DNA from: Quillaja saponaria
Taxonomy: Eukaryota; Streptophyta; Magnoliopsida; Fabales; Quillajaceae
Assembly (NCBI GenBank): GCA_029379385.1
Contig: CM055618.1
Coordinates: 8,194,134 to 8,258,133, forward strand
Direction of reading: 5' to 3'
Length of the DNA stretch: 64,000 nt
Shown: positions 59,716 to 64,000 of the stretch, piece after piece
Position numbering within the stretch: the stretch's first letter is position 1
How the letters are laid out: each line of letters opens with the position of its first letter
Made by a program: the position numbers and the translations under genes
Notes under the pieces: generated by a model
Told to the model about the DNA's origin: nothing
What the model saw: only the letters and a program-made list of their open reading frames with translations
Databases searched by the model: none

Positions 59716-62579
59716 CTGAATAAAAAACAAAAAAAAACAGAAGACATTTGGATGAGTATGTTTGTTTTAGGTGTGTCTGTGTCCGAGCGAGACATTTGGA
59801 TCATGTATATTCTAGGACCTTTGGTATCATATTTATACTCTCTTAATTTCCTTATAAAATATAGTTTTGATATTTCTCCCATCTATATCTCATATAGTTC
59901 ATTGTACATGCCAGTACATGGATTCTATCATATACCATATATTACTAAAAATCTAGTGTTCTGAATAACCTTGTACGACAATTATTCCCTTTTAATACAT
60001 TATAATTGTTTCTTCAGATTAAGAAGGTGTTAGCTTTTTCTTATAACGTGGTAAAATCAGATTATAATCAAACAATCTAGATGTTTCAGTATTTGGTTAG
60101 AAATTTTTTAGGATTATAATTAGATTATTTTTCTAAAATTTTCTAATTATAAACAGAATAAACAAATAAAAATAAAAACTAGGATTTGATGGTTTTTTTC
60201 AATTATAATGAGGTTTGATCCAATCAAAGACCATAAAACCCCACTATTTTCACAAATGACAACCACATTACCTTAATACATTAACGCTATACTTTATTAT
60301 GTTTCCTTCTTCCCATTGCTTCACCGTTGGAGGAGGCTCTCTAAGTGATTTTTGTTTTTTTAATAATCAGAAAATAAATATAAATAATAATCTGATTATC
60401 AATTATAATTAAATAATTTAAGCAAAAACAAACAACCTCTAAACAGAATTTTTTTAATGATTGCTACTAATAAGAAACTGCGTGTTAATTAGTGATATAT
60501 ATATAATTTTAAATATTTTAATTTTCAAAATTCATTTAGATATTTTAAGAATTGCCCTTGAAACACTTATTATCAAAATTCTTTGCAAATATGCTTTTTA
60601 GAAGTAGAACTAATTAACCATGATTAAGCACAAATAAAATGCTCACATTTTAGGAATATTTGTGTATAAATTATCAAAAACTGTATTAAATTTATTCTGT
60701 TATAATGAATAAAATTATTTTTTTATTCAATTTGATTTTTAATTGAAATTAAACTTTATTTATTTAAATTAAATTATATTTATTTAGTTTTAATTCTAAT
60801 AAAATAATATACTCAAAATAAATTATTTTGAAATACTTTAATAAAACAAACACATTCAATTAAAGAAAATAACATTGAATTACAAATAAAATGACATTAA
60901 AATTCAAATTAAATTTCATTGATGCTTTTCTATCTCAAGTTTATATTCAAACCAGTTGGCTTGAGCGATTGGATCATCTATTTAAGGAAAGATTTCTTTA
61001 TTTACTGGCACTTGCATTATCTTTCGCAACTTCTGACATATCTCAATGGTGGATATTGAAAGTAGGCAACTCATAAATTGTAACTTGCCCAACACCTCTC
61101 GTATGGCAGAGGCTTTATTCTCAATTGAGTTAACACTTAAGATTGATGAAAGGCTAGATCATGTCATTCTCTATTGAGACAAATCCACCAGCTAATTTAT
61201 ATTTATATTACAATTAATGGATGTGACTCCCTTTTTGGATTTTCTCTTCTTCCTTTGTGATGCACTAGTACCAAGCTACTAGATGATGTAGGTGACGGAG
61301 ATTATGTGTCCAATTTGGGAAACTATAAATCACTCAAATATTGTGTATACATATTGTAATCTCCTAATTCAGGTGATTTTAAAACTCATTTGTCGTTGCA
61401 AAATCATAAGCATAATTTGTGGGCAGAGTAGGTGTGTGTGGCTAGCTTCGTAATCATCATCATCATCATCCCTTGACAAAATTCTAGAAGATGAGTATAT
61501 GGTTTAGAGGTACCACTGAAAAGAAAGTCCAACTTGTTAGCCAACTTAAAACTCTTGTTCTTAAACTTCTGGATATTGTTGCCATGTACATGGATTCACA
61601 ATAAAATTAGGTACTGCTAATTTAATTTTTTGAACACAAATTCGAGAAATGTTTATTAAACTTATTGGCACTTGTTGTCCATAACTCGTTCTTACCAGTC
61701 CATATCTCTTCATGATCCCATCACACTCTGGTTAGCTTGCCCAATTTTTGGTAAGAGTTCCAATATTTCCTCAGTCTATACCACTTTTTTTTTTAATTTA
61801 TGTTGATTGTACTCTAATATATGACTAATGATCTCAGTATATTGGGCATTGATACTTGGCCAGCTGCAAGCTTTGGATATCGAATGCTTTTCCCTTTTTT
61901 CCTTTACTTTATACAACAATCGACGACAACCTTGACACCTTATGGCCTCCATACAACTGTATCATTGTTCTCCTTTTTATTTTTTAAAAAAATCAAACAC
62001 TAAGAAATTTATAAAGAGATGAAAATCTAAAGAAAATAAGTAGATTGAGAATGGTGAAAAAAAATAGTGGGAAAATTGTGGTATTTATAGAATTGCAAAT
62101 AAGAGGAAAAAAATAAAGAATAAAAAAAACTCAAAATCTCACCTTTGAGAGTAGGACAACAAAGGGATAAAAGGAAATGATGAAGGACAAAAAAGGAAGG
62201 CAAAAGATATGGGCCCGCATCTTGGGACACATGAGACACAGTCCATGGCACAGCCCAAGTGACCCACTTGTCCCAGGATGCGTGTCCTACATCTTAGGAC
62301 GTGTACCCAAATAAGCCCTTAATTACAGCCAAATCCATACTTGTCATTTCTTCTAGGCATGACATTTTTGGCCATTAATTTGACCAATTTTCGACATTGG
62401 GAACAAAGAAATTTGCTGTAGTAATGTACGTAGAATTGCCTATTTTCTCTTATACAATACTTTAATTGTTAGTACATGATGTCACCAACTAATGGGAAGG
62501 CACCAAGTTGTAAGCCTTTTTGCCCAAGACGTGGAGGGCCAGCCCAGTTGTATATATAAGCCATAACTTGGCAGGTTTA
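59716..62579. other. AT-rich upstream region of laccase, no gene seen
   Basis: No exon 1 of the laccase was found. The stretch at about 60023-60440 has weakly mirrored ends (CAGATTATAATCAAAC and GATTATCAATTATAATTAAA) as in short non-autonomous transposons. This is not confirmed. Confidence 0.4.
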
Positions 62580-62880
62580 AAGGTAAGTAACTTCTCCCTA
62601 CACTTAAGCTCTCTCACACATTTTGGTTTCATACTGAATTGCTTAGGGAAGTTCCTCTAGGCCTTACAAGACCAATTTGTAGGTACATCGGCTAGCGTAC
62701 CTACCTATATAAAAAGTACCCGACCATCGAGGACAGAGCTGTCTTTTCCGGTTACTTCATCATTTCTTGTAGTAACATTAGCACCATCCAAGAGGAACCA
62801 CTTCTCTAACTAGTTTATTGTGGTAGAAACCCCAGACTAGCGCCGGGTGTGGAAGAAGAAGCAGAGGCAACAGAGCCCCA
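62580..62880 (+). mobile_element. Gypsy LTR end and primer-site remnant
   Basis: Text such as CTTCTCCCTACACTTAAGCT, CTCTCACACATTTTGG and TCTTGTAGTAACA is followed by GACTAGCGCCGGGTGTGGAA (62836-62855). That closely resembles the TGGCGCCGTCTGTGGGAA primer-site leader of plant Tat-type gypsy elements. The LTR start was not delimited, and no partner LTR is in the window. The proline-rich frame at 62971-63249 just downstream may be its gag remnant, but no motif confirms this. Confidence 0.55.
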
Positions 62881-63629
62881 AGATTGTCCTTTTACTCATG
62901 ACAAATTTTAAATATTAGTAAGCTTTGGTGGCAAATAAAGTAAATTTTACTTACCCATTCAGTCACAAACATGCCCCTACATGAAATTCCTCATAATCCT
63001 AACCATAAACCTCGGGCAGCCCCCTGCAGTAATCACCCAGACAATAGATTCCATTACAGGAATCCATCTCTTAAGCACTCCTACACTGCTCAAGAAAAGG
63101 TCGTGGCACAACCAGCCGAACCTACTCATCGTCCTTTCAGCAAAGCTATTATCAATTGCCCAATCCCCAAACATAGAAAAATATCAACTTTAGAACAGTA
63201 TCATGGTATGTTCAACCTTAACTATTTTGTGGTGGTTTTGAATCGTTAATGCTTCTCCATGGGATTCCAAATGTTATAATCTATAGGGCTTTTGGGTGCA
63301 GTTTGTAATGGTTAGCATGGTGTTGGTTTTCAAAGCTAAAACCCAACTCAATTTCAAATTTTGGCTAGCTTGTTGCCTCTTTCAAGAGGCATTATATGAC
63401 CAACAAGACACATAAGAAAAATTCTACAAAATTGAAAGCCTCGAAAGTACACATTCTCTAACTTCTTGTTTAGTTGTTAAACTAGAATTAGAATCTTTCA
63501 TATAATCATAAAGTGATTTCAGGTTAAAGAAAACAAATTTTATATTTCGTTGCGCATATGATTGCCATATTTTATACCAATTCTTAACAACCAATTCCAG
63601 ACACTCATCATATTTCCATTCCTCCTTAT

Positions 63630-63713
63630 CGAATGACACTAGTTAAGTTGACAATGCTCAAGGACCAGTTGCAGGACTTACTAGACAAGGATGTCATTTA
63701 TCCTAATACTTCT
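63630..63713 (+). mobile_element. Gypsy reverse transcriptase remnant
   Basis: The plus strand reads RMTLVKLTMLKDQLQDLLDK then DVIYPNTSL and a stop. This is the start of the gypsy RT domain (family pattern RMAPAELKELKxQLQDLLDK GFIRPSxSPW). No further RT motif follows. Confidence 0.8.
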
Positions 63714-63739
63714 CTATAGATTTTGCATTGAGAATTATT

Positions 63740-64000
63740 GAGATGGGAAGTTGTAGTTTTTTTGTAAAAGCCTAACTTAGTGATGAGACAATGTGGAAAG
63801 GGCCCATCAATGGTGTGAGATGGAGTTGTTTGCAAAAACCTAACCTAGTGATAAGACAACAAGGAAAAGGCTCATAGATGGTTATAGGCCAGATGGAGTT
63901 GCAGTTTTTTGCAAAAAACCTAGTCTAGTGATGAGATGACGTGGAAACGGCTTATCAATGGCGACAAGTGAGATGTAGTTATTGTTTTTACAAAAATCAA
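63740..64000 (+). repeat. ~77 bp minisatellite, continuing past the window
   Basis: Units begin GAGATGG(G/A)AGTTG at 63740, 63817, 63890 and 63970 (lengths 77, 73, 80 and then cut by the window end). Each has GCAAAAACCTAACCTAGTGA or a variant, then GATGAGACAA-type and GGAAAAGGCTCAT(C/A)AATGG text. They are diverged by several substitutions per unit. Confidence 0.93.

Noticed and set aside
63424..63639. Minus-strand frame (71 codons, begins MSFDKEEWKYDECLELVV)
   Set aside because: It weakly recalls the WxxxExC...VxxxW region of LINE proteins, but no second motif supports it.
1..64000. CRISPR array, prokaryotic operon or phage content
   Set aside because: All repeats seen are plant LTRs, minisatellites or gene duplicates; introns and protein families are plant nuclear.
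1..64000. tRNA or rRNA genes
   Set aside because: Only tRNA-complementary primer sites of retrotransposons were seen; no complete tRNA cloverleaf or rRNA sequence was recognised by eye.

Overview
The window is nuclear DNA of a eudicot plant, most likely a woody rosid. I infer this from four things. The DNA is AT-rich and carries short GT-AG introns. It holds an expanded RPS2/At4g27190-type coiled-coil NB-LRR family. It holds a plant laccase with the canonical 152/~245/129/~948 bp exon pattern. It is full of Ty1/copia and Ty3/gypsy retrotransposons. I cannot name the species. I found no gene that reads through cleanly; everything recognisable is a pseudogene, a gene fragment or a mobile element.

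Layout, left to right. A LINE reverse-transcriptase fragment lies at 1-296 (-). LRR fragments A (672-2378), B (6003-6733) and C (8790-10494) follow, all on the minus strand, with a cytokinin-dehydrogenase exon fragment at 4286-4503 (+). Copia-1 (12885-16915, -) keeps a 390 bp 5' LTR but has lost its 3' end. It sits against a receptor-like kinase pseudogene (16921-18607, -), which is itself split by a solo LTR (17237-17516) with a perfect 5 bp target duplication. Duplicated non-coding units follow (19020-20480), then a Helitron-like AT-rich block near 23346-24430.

Copia-2 (25608-28548, -) is bounded by the target duplication GACAT and inserted at the 3' end of LRR fragment D (28554-29940). Its 5' LTR carries perfect heat-shock elements. 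Fragment F (32795-33066) precedes the only copy that still has CC and NB-ARC domains (E, 33989-39062, -), which has three in-frame stops and several frameshifts. Downstream is a nested pair: old plus-strand copia-4 (39382-46396) interrupted by minus-strand copia-3 (40788-44926). A decayed gypsy element follows (47225-51876, +), then a gene-poor AT-rich stretch, a laccase pseudogene (57552-59715, -), gypsy remnants, and a ~77 bp minisatellite running off the right edge.

Taken together this looks like a decaying resistance-gene cluster that has acted as a landing site for retrotransposons. No new defence system is evident. The points most worth following are the heat-shock-element array in copia-2, the dated order of insertions into the kinase and copia-4, and the very precise record of small lesions in the laccase and NB-LRR pseudogenes.
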